Numbered from the stretch's first letter, positions 50,851-64,000 are shown. The stretch is DNA of 64,000 nt from Branchiostoma floridae (GCF_000003815.2 NC_049991.1:16246971-16310970), one strand, 5' to 3'. Made by a program: numbers and translations. The notes: generated from the letters alone by a model not told the origin.

Positions 50851-53800
50851 CAGGCTCTTCTCGTTCCGTACGTTTGCCGAATCTCGGTTGTCTCCGCCGC
50901 TGCAATTACTTCCGTGGACTCTTCACTTCGCGTCTTAAATGGCGGAAATCCTTCCAGGTATACCCGGGCCTGTTTCTAAGGAGACAAAAGAACGTTGCTC
51001 CTGACTACGGCCAACCACATGTTGCGTGTAGTTACTGGGGTGGAGAAGCTGTCTCTCTCTTTAGGGACGGTTCACTACGTACTTCTGTTACAAATTCAGG
51101 ATATGTCGTTACGCGTGGGTATCATTTAAGATTAAAACTACTATTCATCGGACAGGACAAAACTTTTAAGTTTTAAAAAAATGTTCCCCTAAGTATTGGC
51201 ATCTTCTGTGCCGTGATTACATGTAGATATTATCTAGTCCAATTTCTCCTGAACAGAATTGAAAAAAAAAATCCTTTATGAAACTTTCGTGCATTATATT
51301 GCCCCTGCATAAAAGTATTGCAAGAAGCAATGATTCATTTAAGAAATCAGACCGCCCATAACACTTATTGCTTAATTTCTACTGACAAGACAGCGGATTT
51401 CATGTATAACGCCAGTACCGGCAAGTTTATAAGACAACGGAACAGCACAAAGCAAGAAGCTTAAGACACTCGGACCTACGATACAGGCACGAACTGATAG
51501 CTGAACTACCATGATCAACTATAGTGTATGACTCAAGTAGCTAACTTGTCTAGTCATGACTGTGTTGAATGAACCATCCCTTACAACTCAGCGCTTTCAA
51601 AACCAGTAAACGATACGTAAATTGCAAATTACACCATGTCTCCGAAATCCATATCCCGCGCAGGGTTTCCTGGACACCGAGGAATCGCACCATTCTTCCA
51701 ATAAACGTCAAACTAATGCTGTAAAGAGACTTGGCAGATTGAAGGACAGGCGTTTGCAACATTTGAGTACAAAAAAAGGTTTATCACACAAAGCAAAATA
51801 CCTGCTGATCAGAAAAGAATTTGCTCCCCTTGGTTACTCTGTATCACATTGCCGGCGGCCTTGGTACTTTCTAATAGGCTAGTTTGTACTTTATAATTTC
51901 CCGGGGGCCTGGAGATCAAGTGCTAGCGTGAAGAGCAGAACAGTCGAGACCGTCATTCCTCGTCGCTTTCATGTGCCATCGATGCATGTCATCGTGTGCC
52001 GAAATGCGCACATTGATGTCAATGATGAAAACGAAAAATCTCCAAGGGGTATCGTTTGTTGAGTGAGTGGACAAGCTCGATTGTTTGGTACTGGCGCTGT
52101 TTATCTGTGATAAGCCTTTGATTTCCCATATGACGTTTCTTGAGCGAAAAAACATCGCTCGAAGTTTTGTCGTAAGAATTGTCTTGTAATCCACATTCAA
52201 ATGGTCTGAAATGAAAGACGAATCCCTGAAGAGACTCTGGATTCAAGCGTAAAGTTTTGGTAAATTTGCCATCATTAGGCTCTTTGCTACCATGTCTTCT
52301 GTGTGTCGTTCCAATTAGTTCCGGCGCCATGCCAAACTGCGTGGGGCACAGCAGGCACAATGGCACGTCGGCTACGGTACACCGTCCCGGTTTGTTCAAC
52401 TCCCAACGTGAACGGAAGGTTTATGACCACCCCCAGCAACCCACGCGACGTAGTCAAAGGGTTTCTTGAATGCACACTAGTCTGTGGTATAGGCAATCGT
52501 GCGGGTCGACAGGAATTTCGCCCTTGGTCATGATGTAATCACAAAACTCATTTGTCATTAAAAACATGGGGCTATTTGTTAACCACTGCCTCCAAAGGGG
52601 AAGTCACCCCCGTAATGTGCGTAGAAATATCTGAAGACGATACATTTATTTCCCGTGTACGTCATGGTATCAGTGCGTACCCCTACCCATGCATTCGGGT
52701 ATCAGTTTGCAAATAAAGACTATGATATCTTGGCTGACGGTGGGAGTCTTCAATCTTGCGAGACCACGGAGATTTACTTTGACTTGCTTAAGTTGTGGAC
52801 ATTTTCTGCCTTCGTACACATAAAGTCCACAAGTCATCAGTCCTTATATGTTGAACCTTCTTCCATTAAGTAAACGTTCGTCATCACAGTTACTTTTCGT
52901 TGCCCGGATAACGCATGTGGTATTCAAAATTCCGTTTCAGCGTTTTCTTCAACTATGGACAATTTCTCCAAATTACTCCAAATACAACGCCTGGGATTCT
53001 TTTATTGTAAAAGATCAAATATTCTCCTTTGGTCCATAGGGAAGACCTAAATTCAAAAGGAGCCTGATATGTACATGGGATATACAGATGCACTAATTAT
53101 TGAATTAAACAACAGTTACTGCTTCTCACGCTGTTAAGTTGCTTCGTCTGGTTTTAAGTATTGCCGCAGCTTTATAATAGACTTCAACAGCAATGCTACA
53201 GCATAGTAAATGCAAAAATAGGCAAATATACCAAGGACTGCTCTGCTATTAGAAAGAATACCGAAACTAATGATTAGCCTACCCCATTGCAATATTATAT
53301 CAAAGAATTATGTTAGCCCTTATTGTCATGCTACCTAGGTTGTTAAGCTTTATCCTATACCTTTATTTTGTACTTTGTGTAATAGTTGTTGCCTTACATT
53401 GTATCATGTACAATTGTCGTGCAATAAAGTTCGTCTACGTTCAACTGTCCAAGGTACTGAAAGCGCAGCTGCCTGAAGCTGTAACATCTTTTCATCAAAA
53501 TGAGTTCATTCCGGGACGACTTAGCAATCTTCGGAACAACTTACGTTTGGCAGTGTATGAATACATTTTAGGCATGTGTCATTAACTAAATCTATATGTT
53601 ACTAAATGCAAAATAATGGATGTTATTTGAAACGTCTGACCGTTTCCAAAATCATATCCAGTTGCTTGAGTAACTGCATTTTAGCGTATCTTATTACCTA
53701 GATGTCTAACCTTCATCGACGTATATGTTACTAGTTAGACAATATCAAGACTGGATATGGCCACAAACTGCTGGAAGAAAAGTCGTAACAACATGATGTT

Positions 53801-54370
53801 GTTATGTAGTGCACGGTATGGGCAGTGTACGTGCCGTCGCTCACGACTTCAGCTCAGTTGATTCGTCAAGGACATCGTGGTTTGCTTCCAGACATCTCGA
53901 GGTCACCTTTCCATTTAGAGTGAATGCGCCAACGTTACAGTTAATGACCACGACAACAACATAGGAACTCTAAGCCTAAGCCATTACTTACTTACTTACT
54001 AAGCCATTTACTCGCGTGTTAACTACGACTACGTGGTTACACTGACATGTCACTGAATTGTCTCACTTCTCCCACAAAGTGAACAGTGGCAAACATTTCC
54101 TCATGGGTCCTGTGATATCCATGTAAAGCATTTATACTACAAAAGATTATTGTATACAATATAAAAAATAAAGCCGATACTGTGAGTCATCAATGATTCT
54201 ACAAAGATGTATTAAATTAAATGTTTTTACAAGAGAACAAGCATGTGTCCATTTTTAGTTCTAAAACAAGACCATTTTTAGTACCAAAACAATCCCAGGT
54301 TTAGTTCCAAAACTAATTCCTGTGCAGTCCATGCAGGGAATTTCTAAAAGTTGTTCACTGTGAGCTAGAA
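50851..54370. other. Intergenic DNA between the PTH-like gene and B3GNTL1
   Basis: Holds the PTH-like promoter flank and the B3GNTL1 3' UTR. ATGGCGGAAATCCTTCCAG before GTATAC (about 50938) could be a tiny divergent first exon. A region at about 51930-52500 has several broken minus-strand frames that may be a decayed mobile element. No supported gene. Confidence 0.4.
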
Positions 54371-57300
54371 TCAGCTAAAGAGGAAGTAGTCGACTCCTTC
54401 TTGAAGATTGAGTGAGGCCAGATTCTTCTCAAACTCACCTCCTGTCAGGTCCTGAGTACAAACAGATCCACACTGTGTGTTAGCAACACAGAAATGACAA
54501 AAAACATCACAACAAAGTATCAAATCAACGTGACTGTAACAAAGTACAATTTGTGGCAATGCTTGTTGCAATTACTCCTCTAAGTTGGGGATGATGATAG
54601 GCAGTAGGCTAGCTTATCAAATTGGTTTGATGCACCGCTTGAAAATGAAACTTTTAAGATTTCTTGGGCTGACAAAACCCCCAAAGCCACTAAGTTCAAT
54701 ATACTGCAAAATAAAATAATACGGTATGTTTGTCATCAAATCATGCAGAGTCATGTGTATCACCATCCAACAATTTTATGACACAATGAATACTTACAAG
54801 ATTGGCTAAGTTGTCTAAAATGAAAGAAAAATACCAGGCCAGTTCAAACTCTCATTGCTCAAACGATCAATTCGAGTCAAATTTCTCGATGCACATTACC
54901 AGCATTGCAGGAAGCAGCCTAATCTTATTTATCAGACAAACACAGAGATAATAGATACAGCTACTAAAAGTCCATTAGGGCCCATTATACTTCACCCCAA
55001 CATTTAGCTGCATAAATGATTGCAGCAAAGCAGACAACAGCACATCATAATGTAGAAGCCTGCGTTGGCAGGCATGAGAATTAAGACGTTGACAGAAAAA
55101 TTTACATTGCCTGTTGTGGATGTAAAGTGAAGAAAGTGTATGTCAGAAGGGATTAATATTCATCTACACAAGTCATTTAAGGCCACACTGGCTTGGTTTT
55201 CAGGACACACATCGATTTTGACATTTTGAAATCTGAAAACAAGTTATTCCCTCAAGGAACTACAAGCAAAGATTTGCAACAAAGCCACACGCAATGTGAA
55301 ATTGTTAGAAAATAATTGCAAGAGTATGACACAAATTAGATTCTGGAACAAGGCCAGAAAACGAGAGAACAAGACAAAGTATTTTTGCTTATACATTGTA
55401 CCACATACACTTAGATTTACAGCATGTGAATTTTTATTTCAGACACTCCCATCAGTTCTGGCGTAACAAAAACAGGATGTCATCCAAGAAACCAAGCCTG
55501 TGCTGCCTAAGTGAAAATAATAGATGTACATGTAGCTTTCACTTGTTTGGTTATCGTAAATATGTTCTTCCAATTACCAGATTGTACATAGCGGGGGTCA
55601 GGAAGAATAACAAAATTTCAACAAGTTCTTGGGGAAATCATGATCAAGACTGCGAGCTGTGAAGTTATATTTTGAGCTGTATTTCTCAGCATGTCTGAGG
55701 CATTTAGTGAAGTGGAAAATGAGAGACTTAATCAAATCTGCATTCAATGTCTTCAGACATCAGCACACAGACAGTAAAAAAGAAAACCAAGCAAAGTACG
55801 AAGAATTAGGATTTTCCTCTCCTTGCCTCAAATTTTTTGCCTTCAGGACATCTGTTGCCCATTAAACCAATTTTGTGTTGCTTTAAGTACTTTGCTCTTC
55901 GCAGGAAATGAGTTGGGCATCAAGACTAGAGCTAAGAGCACCACTGTGCAATTAGTACTGATGAAGCCAGCAGGTGTGGGTGGGTGGTACATCCTGCCAC
56001 TACGTGGTGTGTTCGGAGTTAAACCCACAGGAACAATACATGTGCTTCAGGTAGCCTGTTATAACCTTGTCCTGGGTTAATCAGTGGAAAAGTGATCATG
56101 TAATCAGTCAACTCAGCATCACTAATGCAGAAGGTTACTACAGGTTACTAGGTACAGTTGACTTGGAATAACCTGCCACACCTTTTGGTGTATCTGAATT
56201 TCTATGGCCCTTGGGTTATACATTTCCAAACAGGGGCCCGCCTGGGCTGTTTGTGGAACCGAAAAATATAAATGTACATGTATACGTAAAAATATACACA
56301 GATAATGCCCACAACTATTCTTTTTATTTCTTGTGTAGTTTGGTGTCTTTTATGTCATTCCTTTTGTTCCAAAAAGCTGCTTGGCTGGGCCCCAGTTTGG
56401 AAGTGTGACGTACATTGTAAGCCTTATGCAAGACCTTCAGCAGGGGGCTGGTCCACAGTAGTAGTGATGTGTGTTCAATGATCATACATTCTCATAAAAG
56501 CTGACAAGAGAAAGCAACTGCTTTTTCATTCCCCTGCTGGGGGGGTTGAATACGCAACTTCCTCACTAATGCAAATTAATACCCTATTGCTATTGTATAT
56601 GTACAGGGAACACAGCTATGTTAACTGCAAGAAAAATGTTGGAGTTAGAGCAGTGCTTTACTAGCAACAGGTAGATTAGGCAGCCATGTCAGCTTGGACA
56701 TGCTCCAAACAACATGTATCATCTGTGATATATCATTGATCAGCAGTTCTTTGTTGAAAGGGAGGGAGATGGGAGACAATATCTATTAGCCAAGCAGAGA
56801 TGAATCCTGTTTCTACCCATGTATAATGTCTTGCCAACAGAAGATCTGCTTGTACTAAGTTGTAGATTAAAAGTGAGGTAGGGGGTTTGATTTATGCTTC
56901 ACTGACTATGCAATAAGCAACAGGTATAAACAAAGTTTGAGTTATTCCAGCTCATTAATTTCAATGTCCACCCATGCATGTTTTCAAACAAATATTTTGA
57001 AGCTGATACTTTAAATTGATTCTTTGTTAAAGATTATCACTACAATGTCTACCCTTAGCCTGACTAAAATCGCGCTAGGGGAGGGGGCCATTAACCCCAG
57101 CCAGTAAGAAACACAGGCTATGTCTAACCTATGCTACAAAAAAGCCGAAAAGACTAAGGTAAGCATTTCTTTGCTTTCCCTGATATCTTCAAGAGGTAAA
57201 AATTGCTGGCATTTTCTGAGCCATTTACATGTAAATGCAATTAACAAACCGACATTCTCTGGTGACCTTGGAAGTGAGGCAACTGCAAAAATAACTGCAG

Positions 57301-60300
57301 GTGCTCGTTTTTTCTTGCTACACTGTAGTTAATGGCAACTTTTGGGACTAATGAGTGGAATAATGAGTTGCTATTTTGTAGCTAGTTACAGCTGATAATG
57401 GTCTGCATTGGAGTATATATATATATATATATATATGAGAGACATATAGATAGATAGATAGATAGAGATAGAGAGATACAAATGTATTCCCAAGGCAGTA
57501 TAATACTTGCACACAATAATCATATGTCATATTCCATACATGCTGTGAGGCAGATTTTTTCTTCAACAACCTGAATCCGTTTTTTCCATTAGAAATAAGC
57601 TATATTTAATAACAATGTAAATCAAGCAAATGACGACCATGTCCTTGGTGCTGAAAAATCTGCTGCATCTTTTTAAGTTAAAATTTTTTCGTTATGGCCC
57701 ATAAGAAAAATGTAATAAGAAAATGGTAACTTTTGTGTAAGAAGAAAACAGCCTGCAGGAATCTTCAACAGTGGATAATGACAACACATAACAGTTACTG
57801 TAAATGCAGAAACTTTCGCGGTGGTTTAATGTTCGTGGTTTTCGCGGTGGCTGCTTTACCGCAAACTTAAAACCACCGAAAGCATTTTTCCATGGCATTA
57901 GGAGACTACAGCGCATGGTACTACCGCAAACCACCGCAAAAAGTCCTATTTTCCACTACAGCGAAATTAAACCCCGCGAACTTAAATGCATTTACAGTAT
58001 GTTGTTTTCATTTGGGGACAGCAATTCTACAACACTGACTCCAACTTCATCACATTCATACAGTATCAATCATCAGATCTATGAGAGACCTTGCATAAAA
58101 GGGAGCAAAATGTCCCCAAATGCCCTGGGATTTATCTAAAGATCTCGAACTGTTACACCTCCATCACATGTCCTTGGTTATGTAATGTCATACTAGGGTA
58201 CTGTAAATGCATTTAAGTTTGTTGGGATTTAATTTCGCGGTAGCTGGAAAATGGACTTTTTGTAGTGGCTTTAATTTCGCGGTAGCACCATGCACTGTAG
58301 TCTGTTACTGCCATAGAAAAATGTTTGCGGTGGTTTTAAATTTGCGGTGAAGCGGCCGCCGCGAAAACCGCAAACATTAAACCACCGCAAAAGTTTGTGC
58401 ATTTACAGTAACCTTTCCAAACTGACATGCATTCGGGCAGTTTGCGGGACCCAAAAATATGATAAAAATACCAACACAAGAAACAGAGAAAAAATGAGCA
58501 TACTTTGTGTATATCTAACATGCATTTTCATTTCTTGTTAGGCAAACAGCCCAAACAGAACCCTGGTATCAAATGGTTAAAACAACAGTCCTGTTATATA
58601 CATAAGGCAGGAATTGTACAGGGACTCACCAGTTTGACACATATTATAAAAGGTGGGGAGGCTTCTCTGAAATGTATGATGGGAACTCTTGGTTTTGGCA
58701 CATCCTGTGGAGAAAGTTGTCATTGTTAGATGTAGGTCTACATGTAGTTCTGGAATGGTACAAAGTTTTGTTTAAGGTTTTTGAAATGTCTCTTTTTTTA
58801 TAGTAAGCCATGTTTGTTCTAATGATGAAGATGATGATGGTACATGTGTATATGTTCTGAGTTTTTCTTTTGGTTATGTACAGCAAAGTAGAATATTTCC
58901 ACTTACATATGTCTGAGTACGCACTTCCACAGTTGAAAACATATTCACTGAGAGTTATTTTGTTACGTTCTTGCCGGGTGAGAATGCCGGAAAGCGCACA
59001 CAGGTCAAAAGGGAACCAGGAACACTTAAACCTTATCACAACACATCTGCCTTTACAAGTCTCCCGTTGTTTGCACGAACGGTCTAGCTTCCCCCCAGGC
59101 ATGGCCAGTACACCTGAGTGCTGACCCTGGCCTTTTAACTGCCTGTGGGTCAGCAGAGGCTATCTCTGCCCATCCCACACAGCCGTTCCCCTGGGTGGCC
59201 CCATTGTACCGGAGTGAGTGAGTTAACCTATAGAACTGGAGATAGCGCTGTGCCTTTGAGAGGCAGACAGGCGGATGGCCTGTACTGCATGACTGTGCTC
59301 CTGCACTTTACAAGTTGGCAGGATACCAAAAGAAAATGGTGTATAACTTTCATGCAGCAAGAATATATATAGCGTTGATAATATCTTTATGCCAGGGCGC
59401 ACTCTGGCTAATCTGGCCCTAAAAGCACATCACAGGATCTGGTCTAGTAGGGTTTAAACAACATGAAAGACGGTAAGCTGGGGATTGGTAGCTTTGAATC
59501 TGATATCACAAACAGAGCACAATGGTCGAAGTAGGAACATGCAGAAGATACATGTTGGCATGTCTCATTAGGGTCATGTTGATTCCATTTTGATTGTGGA
59601 TGACATCCGTGTGCATCAATTTTTGTCTGCTTCCAAAACAAACATTTTCGACCATACTGTAAAACTGAATGGACTTGAGTTGCATTTTACGACATTTGCA
59701 TCCATTCCCCGAAATTTTCTTTGCAGTTCTAAGTGTATAATTTCATCATGATGCAGATACTCTGTCCAATTTGTGTAAAATGGGGAAAGTACAAAAAATA
59801 TTGGGAAACAGAATATACAAAAGTCAAAGAATGTCAACAAAGTCCATTCCAAGAGGAAATGTGAAAGAAAATAAAGAATGAAGTATTCAGTATATCATAC
59901 ACTGCATGTTCAATCATTTGTTCAACCTTCCTGACCACTTAGATTTCATAATGAAGGCAACATGCTGGTTTTTTGTGTGACCTGGTAACACTTTCTTTTC
60001 TTTGCATGCTCACACTAGTTTGGGGGTTCCCAGAGGATGTTATTTATTTACTAGTAATTAAGTCAACACGGCAATTACATAACATTACCAACTTTCATCT
60101 TGAAATACTACTTTGTAACCTTGCCCTTTTACAAAAAATTTGCACCTGAAAATATTACAATGACATGCACTTCCAACTCCCATGACTTCTAAAACAGCTA
60201 ATTTCTGGCATGCCATTACATGTATATTTAAGAAAATGATAACAATTGGGACTGCTCACAAGGATATTGCTAATCTAAAAAGCAATCATTCCTTTCTCAA

Positions 60301-60490
60301 TAGCTTTTCATTCAGCACTAACGAAGATACAAATTTCTATATCAATCAGTGAATAGAAAGTACTACTTGAATATGTGACTGTATAAGGCAGTTTTTTCAA
60401 GAGCCATTAAGTTAAACTTACCTTTGATTCCTCATATGTATAAAAGCCTTTCTCAATCTTTTTAACATCAACATCGCAGAATGCAGCTAC
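54371..60490 (-). CDS. B3GNTL1: B3GNTL1 (GT2-family glycosyltransferase-like protein), last three coding exons
   Basis: B3GNTL1 is a putative beta-1,3-N-acetylglucosaminyltransferase with a GT2-type N-terminal domain; its substrate is not well settled. Only the C-terminal 74 residues are here. Exons (minus): 60422-60490 ([20 protein letters not shown]), 58630-58704 ([20 protein letters not shown]), 54371-54451 ([20 protein letters not shown], then DYFLFS and stop). All introns are phase 0. Human B3GNTL1 as remembered reads VVAFCDVDENKIRKGFY, RPKPRIPILHFR, PPFVICVK and LDLTGGAFEDNL near its end, so identity is strong. The catalytic domain would lie beyond the right edge. The 5.6 kb and 1.7 kb introns are filled with MITEs. 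Confidence 0.95.
56221..56405. mobile_element. Palindromic GGGCCC-rich MITE, copy 2
   Basis: CATTTCCAAACAGGGGCCCG at the left is matched in reverse by CTGGGCCCCAGTTTGGAAGT at the right. Same family as 36195-36366; intronic in B3GNTL1. Confidence 0.85.
57417..57480. repeat. TA and TAGA microsatellites
   Basis: TA run followed by a TAGA/GAGATA run, in a B3GNTL1 intron. Confidence 0.95.
57796..57999. mobile_element. CGCGGTGG palindromic MITE, copy 1
   Basis: TACTGTAAATGCA at the left is inverted as TGCATTTACAGTA at the right. Inside, TTTCGCGGTGGTTT and its inverse AACCACCGCAAA recur. Intronic in B3GNTL1. Confidence 0.9.
58199..58410. mobile_element. CGCGGTGG palindromic MITE, copy 2
   Basis: Same ends and inner motifs as the copy 200 bp to the left. 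It ends about 220 bp from B3GNTL1's penultimate exon. Confidence 0.9.
58412..58570. mobile_element. Probable diverged GGGCCC-type MITE
   Basis: TTTCCAAACTGACATGCATT, GGGCAGTTTGCGGGACCC and, at the far end, GGCAAACAGCCCAAACAGAA resemble the arms and centre of 56221-56405 with heavy divergence. Confidence 0.45.
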
Positions 60491-60737
60491 CTGAAAAGAG
60501 AAAATGTGGAATACAAGAACATGAGACCTTCTCAAACACCATAATAAAAGACCAAAGTAGCCAGTAATGTAAATGTAAAGGGGGGGGGGCAGGGCGTGGA
60601 CCATGTGGAGATATGGTGAGTATGTGCTTTTGAGGCCCGCCAACTTTCACGACTTAAGCAACAGCCACCAAATTTGGTGACTTTTCCTAAAATTTAGTTG
60701 GCAACAATTTCACAAAGTTTGACATATTTTCCATAGT

Positions 60738-61990
60738 TACCTTTGCCAGAATGGCTAAGGTTATGTTTTAGGCTTGTGGGTCTGTGTATCTGTCTGTGTG
60801 TGTGTGTGTGTGTGTGTTAACAGCATGACTCGAGAAGCCTTGGATGGATCCCGATGATATTTGGTAGGTGGATAGGGGTCGGGAAAACGAAGGTCAAGTT
60901 CGATAATGGGCTCCCTAGCGGCTTGCTAAGGTACTGCAGCAGAACCTCAATTTTTGATATCTCGTGTTCTGGACATGCTGTGGTTATGATTTTTGAGTGG
61001 TAGGTAGCCCTTGGGGCAGAGAGTAGGTACTTTAGGTTTGGACCCCCTAGCGGCTTGTTTGGAACTGCAGTCGCCGATTTCCTTCCAAACTTTGGACGAG
61101 AATAACTCGAGAACGTGTTGATGGATCGTCACGATTTTTGGTTTGTAGATAGCCCAAGTAACAATGTACATTATGGAATACTAATTATGCAAATCAGTAA
61201 CTTATTTGCATAATTAATGAGGAAAGTTTATAAATCCACTGCATTTCATGATAGGACTTTCAAACTTGTCACATATATAGATGAGAAAGTGAGAAATATC
61301 AATGCATATTAATTATACAAATGATGACCTCATTTGCATAATTAATGAGAAAATATAAACGTGTTGACGGATCGTCATGATTTTTGGTATGTAGATAGCC
61401 AAAGGGAAGACTTACATGATGGAAGTCTAATTATGCAAATTGACAGCTAATTTGCATAATTAATGAGGAAAGTTTGTAAATCCACTGCATTCCTTTATAG
61501 GACTTTCAAACTTGTCACACTTGTAGCTGAGAAAAAGAAATATCTATACATATTAATTATGCAGATGATGATCTCATTTGCATAATTAATGGCAAAATAT
61601 GAACTTGTTGACGGATCGTCATGATTTTTGGTATGTAGATATCCTAAGTAAAAACTTACATAATGAGATATTAATTATATAAATTAACAGCTAATTTGCA
61701 TAATTAATGCGGAAAGTTGATAAATCCACTGCATTCCGTGATAGGACTTTCAAACTTGACACATATGGAACTGAGAAAGATGGCAGAGAGTAAGAGGTGT
61801 ATGTTTGGGTCCGGTAAGGTCTTTTCTTGAACTGCAGGAGCCGGTTTAGTTTCCTACTTTGAAAGAGAATAAGTCAAGAAGGGATGAAAGGATCATCATG
61901 ATTTTTGGTATGCTGATAGCTTAAGTGATGCTTGATACAATTTAATATCATTATGTAAATAGGGATCTAATTTGTATAAGCAATGGCGAA
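60738..61990. repeat. AT-rich dispersed repeat block with four 240-275-bp units
   Basis: Starts TACCTTTGCCAGAATGGCTA and a TG microsatellite (about 60795-60817). It then repeats GATGGATCGTCACGATTTTT with GGTATGTAGATAGCC at about 61106, 61363, 61605 and 61880. Each unit carries ATTTGCATAATTAATGAG and ATCCACTGCATT. No coding capacity was seen. Confidence 0.85.
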
Positions 61991-63118
61991 ATGTTATGAA
62001 CCAACTCCGGGCATATAAAATAAAATGTAATGAGTAACACATTTATGTCTACAGACATCATTCTACATAACAAGCCTGGTTTATTTGGCAAAGGTATGTG
62101 TTCGTGGAACTCTAGTTTTTTATGTGTTGCCATTTCATGACAGGCATTTTTTGACAAAAATTGCTAATTTTGGTTCTAACAATGTACTTTTCATTTATTT
62201 GCTAGATTACTGCTATTTTATAACAAAAAAAAAAAAACCCTTATGTCATCCAGAATATCTTTCACAATTAAACATGAATAGATTATGATCATTTAATGAC
62301 CACAGCCAGAAAAGGCAGATTTCTGCCTTGCAAACCTGTCTACACATGCAAGTAAATTGTCACATGTTTCACCGGGTGCCCATTGTGCAAACGTGATGTG
62401 CCCTTAGATGGGGTGCACGTGCAAACACGAAGAAAACAGACTACTTGCACGTGCATAACATGCCTTTTTTGTGAAAACCCATGTGCGTAAGCTGTGCAAA
62501 CCTTAGTACACGCGTGCATACGTGTGGGAACTCTCAACGACATGAGCTTTCTTGTGTGAATGACTGGTGCATAACTTAGCGGTAATAATCACCTATTAAT
62601 CATCTCCCCGAAGGAGGTCCAAATCACCCAAGCCTAACCCACATATCTACTTGTGCATTGCGTAGAGCTTAAACACTACAGTAACAGGGCGTGTTGGTCG
62701 ACCCGGGCGGTGGGGAACACTCCATTCCACCCACAGAAAGCCAGCGTGACCCTCAATAGACTGGATAATAGTTGGGAGGCCAGTTAATGCTCTCCAATCC
62801 ATGTAGAATTTGATCCCACAGTGTATGCAATTAAATTCAATTCCGTGCTGTAGAATCATTTCCAAGCTCTCAGAGACATAGTTCACCGGTGCAGTCTTTC
62901 AGGGTTGGAGCTGCGTGAAAGTACTTCAAGTGAAAGAAGTCAAGGTCCGAAATGCCAAGCTTTCTACTATCTTTGCCAAAAGATAGAACTGGCCCACTGA
63001 GGTCAGAGAAACCTCAATGGCCAAGCATGTGAATTGGCAACAAATTATGGCACAGTCCTCACTACAAGGACTATATGGGGAGAATCTTGACTTCCATCTA
63101 CTGAGCAATTAAGGCTCT

Positions 63119-63412
63119 GCTTCAGGAGATTGGGAAACCATCCCTGGTGCATTCACCTATTGTTGTACATTTGTAAGACCAAGGATGGTGCATCAGATAA
63201 AAGCTCCTGACCTCCACTTAAGGTGATTAGGGAACCATCTCTGGTATATTCACCTATTGTTGTAAGACCAAGGACGGTTGCACCTGGCAGATAAAGTTCC
63301 TTGGAAAGACCTCCGCTTCAGGAAATTAGGCCATCTCTGGCAATTCACCTATTGTTGTACATTTGTAAGACCAAGGAGCTTTCATTCAGATGAAAGCTCC
63401 TTCGTAAGACTT
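63119..63412. repeat. Three-unit tandem repeat ending in a hairpin
   Basis: GGTGCATTCACCTATTGTTG and TAAGACCAAGGA-type segments recur about every 95 bp. The block closes with AAGGAGCTTTCAT / ATGAAAGCTCCTT, akin to the palindrome at 35854. Confidence 0.8.
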
Positions 63413-63639
63413 ATCATACATTTGATACAGTGACCTACAGTACTGTACAATCAGTCATGTACTAACCAAATTCCTCATCTGCACATTTCTTTAAATCAAG
63501 ACAGTCACTTTAAACGCATGTTAGGATGACATTTGTTTTAGTCTAACAAATGCATAAACAAGCCCTGCTTTGAAATCTTTTCTTGTTCATGCATGTTAAA
63601 GATGCAGTTCAGGTCTCATTTCTATCCTCTCTGTCAGTA

Positions 63640-64000
63640 AACTTGTTAAATGTGTATATATTGCGATAAGAGTTTCATGTATGTAGAAAACGAAGTACAC
63701 TTTGTCCTAGAGTGTTCGCTGTACAAAGATCTGCGAAATGCATTCGCTAATGCTACACATATAGATAAAAAATATGCGCACCTGACGAAGGAAAATCTGT
63801 TCAAATACCTTATGTCATCATCTAACTACGATATACTGGAAAAACTCTGTAAGCTCGTCCACGCATGTTTTAAGAAGAGAGAAGAAACATGTAAACTGTA
63901 ATATATATGTATAGCTTTCCGATTACTTACTATGTACCAAACTGACTGCATTTAGCCCCAATGGGGCATGAATATGCAATAAACTTCATTGTCATTGTCA
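63640..64000 (+). mobile_element. 3' end of a LINE (non-LTR retrotransposon)
   Basis: The last 83 codons (63650-63901) read CIYCDKSFMYVENEVHFVLE then CSLYKDLR, the Cys/His-rich C-terminal motif (ENExHFxLxCPxY) of many LINE reverse transcriptases. A short 3' UTR ends in AATAAAC and a repeated CATTGT tail that runs off the window, typical of CR1/L2-like elements. It is 5'-truncated and on the plus strand. Confidence 0.8.

Larger units (their letters stand above)
60491..64000. other. B3GNTL1 intron or flank, repeat-rich
   Basis: Upstream of the last recognised B3GNTL1 exon. Contains the repeats listed above. The previous coding exon was not found, so the intron probably continues past the right edge. 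The stretch 62340-63110 shows no recognisable feature. Confidence 0.5.

Noticed and set aside
51916-52533. Overlapping frames on both strands
   Set aside because: A minus-strand stretch faintly recalls a LINE endonuclease, but the match is too weak to annotate.
62647-63108. Minus-strand frames upstream of B3GNTL1
   Set aside because: They do not resemble the expected preceding B3GNTL1 exon and show no splice sites in frame.

Overview
This is a stretch of an intron-rich animal genome, almost certainly a cephalochordate (amphioxus, Branchiostoma). All genes are split by short introns with GT/AG boundaries. The encoded proteins are chordate-like: CABIN1, B3GNTL1, ST6Gal-type sialyltransferases and a TNF-receptor-like protein. 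Introns and intergenic DNA are full of small palindromic MITEs, LINE tails and short tandem duplications. There is one 100-base assembly gap at 33071-33170. The species call is inferred from gene structure and repeat style; no search was run.

Layout: (1) 86-16449, minus: the first 22 coding exons of CABIN1 (about 1415 codons); its 3' part lies outside the window. (2) 18102-25969, minus: a complete 18-exon gene for a 489-residue cytosolic leucine-rich-repeat protein. (3) 26845-29237, plus: head-to-head with (2), a complete six-exon gene for a 272-residue type I membrane protein with one BCMA/TACI/Fn14-like cysteine-rich domain. (4) 31748-33906 and 39258-41710, plus: two complete three-exon ST6Gal-family sialyltransferase paralogues. 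The 5.4 kb between them holds MITEs, a LINE fragment and a 250-bp satellite-like repeat. (5) about 42345-50815, minus: a secreted peptide precursor whose central, dibasic-bounded peptide resembles the PTH/PTHrP/TIP39 family. (6) 54371-60490, minus: the last three coding exons of B3GNTL1. (7) 60491-64000: repeats, ending in the 3' end of a LINE.

The genes do not form a functional operon-like unit. The sialyltransferases are a local duplication, and genes 2 and 3 may share a divergent promoter. The two most interesting observations are the PTH-like precursor, including an intron that falls just before the Lys-Arg site as in vertebrate PTH genes, and a recurring pattern of tandem duplications that carry an exon edge with its splice site. 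The largest of these is a 12-fold, roughly 117-bp array on CABIN1 exon 21.

Exon boundaries were placed by eye using splice signals, reading frame and remembered human sequences. Frames were checked arithmetically through each gene and are consistent.
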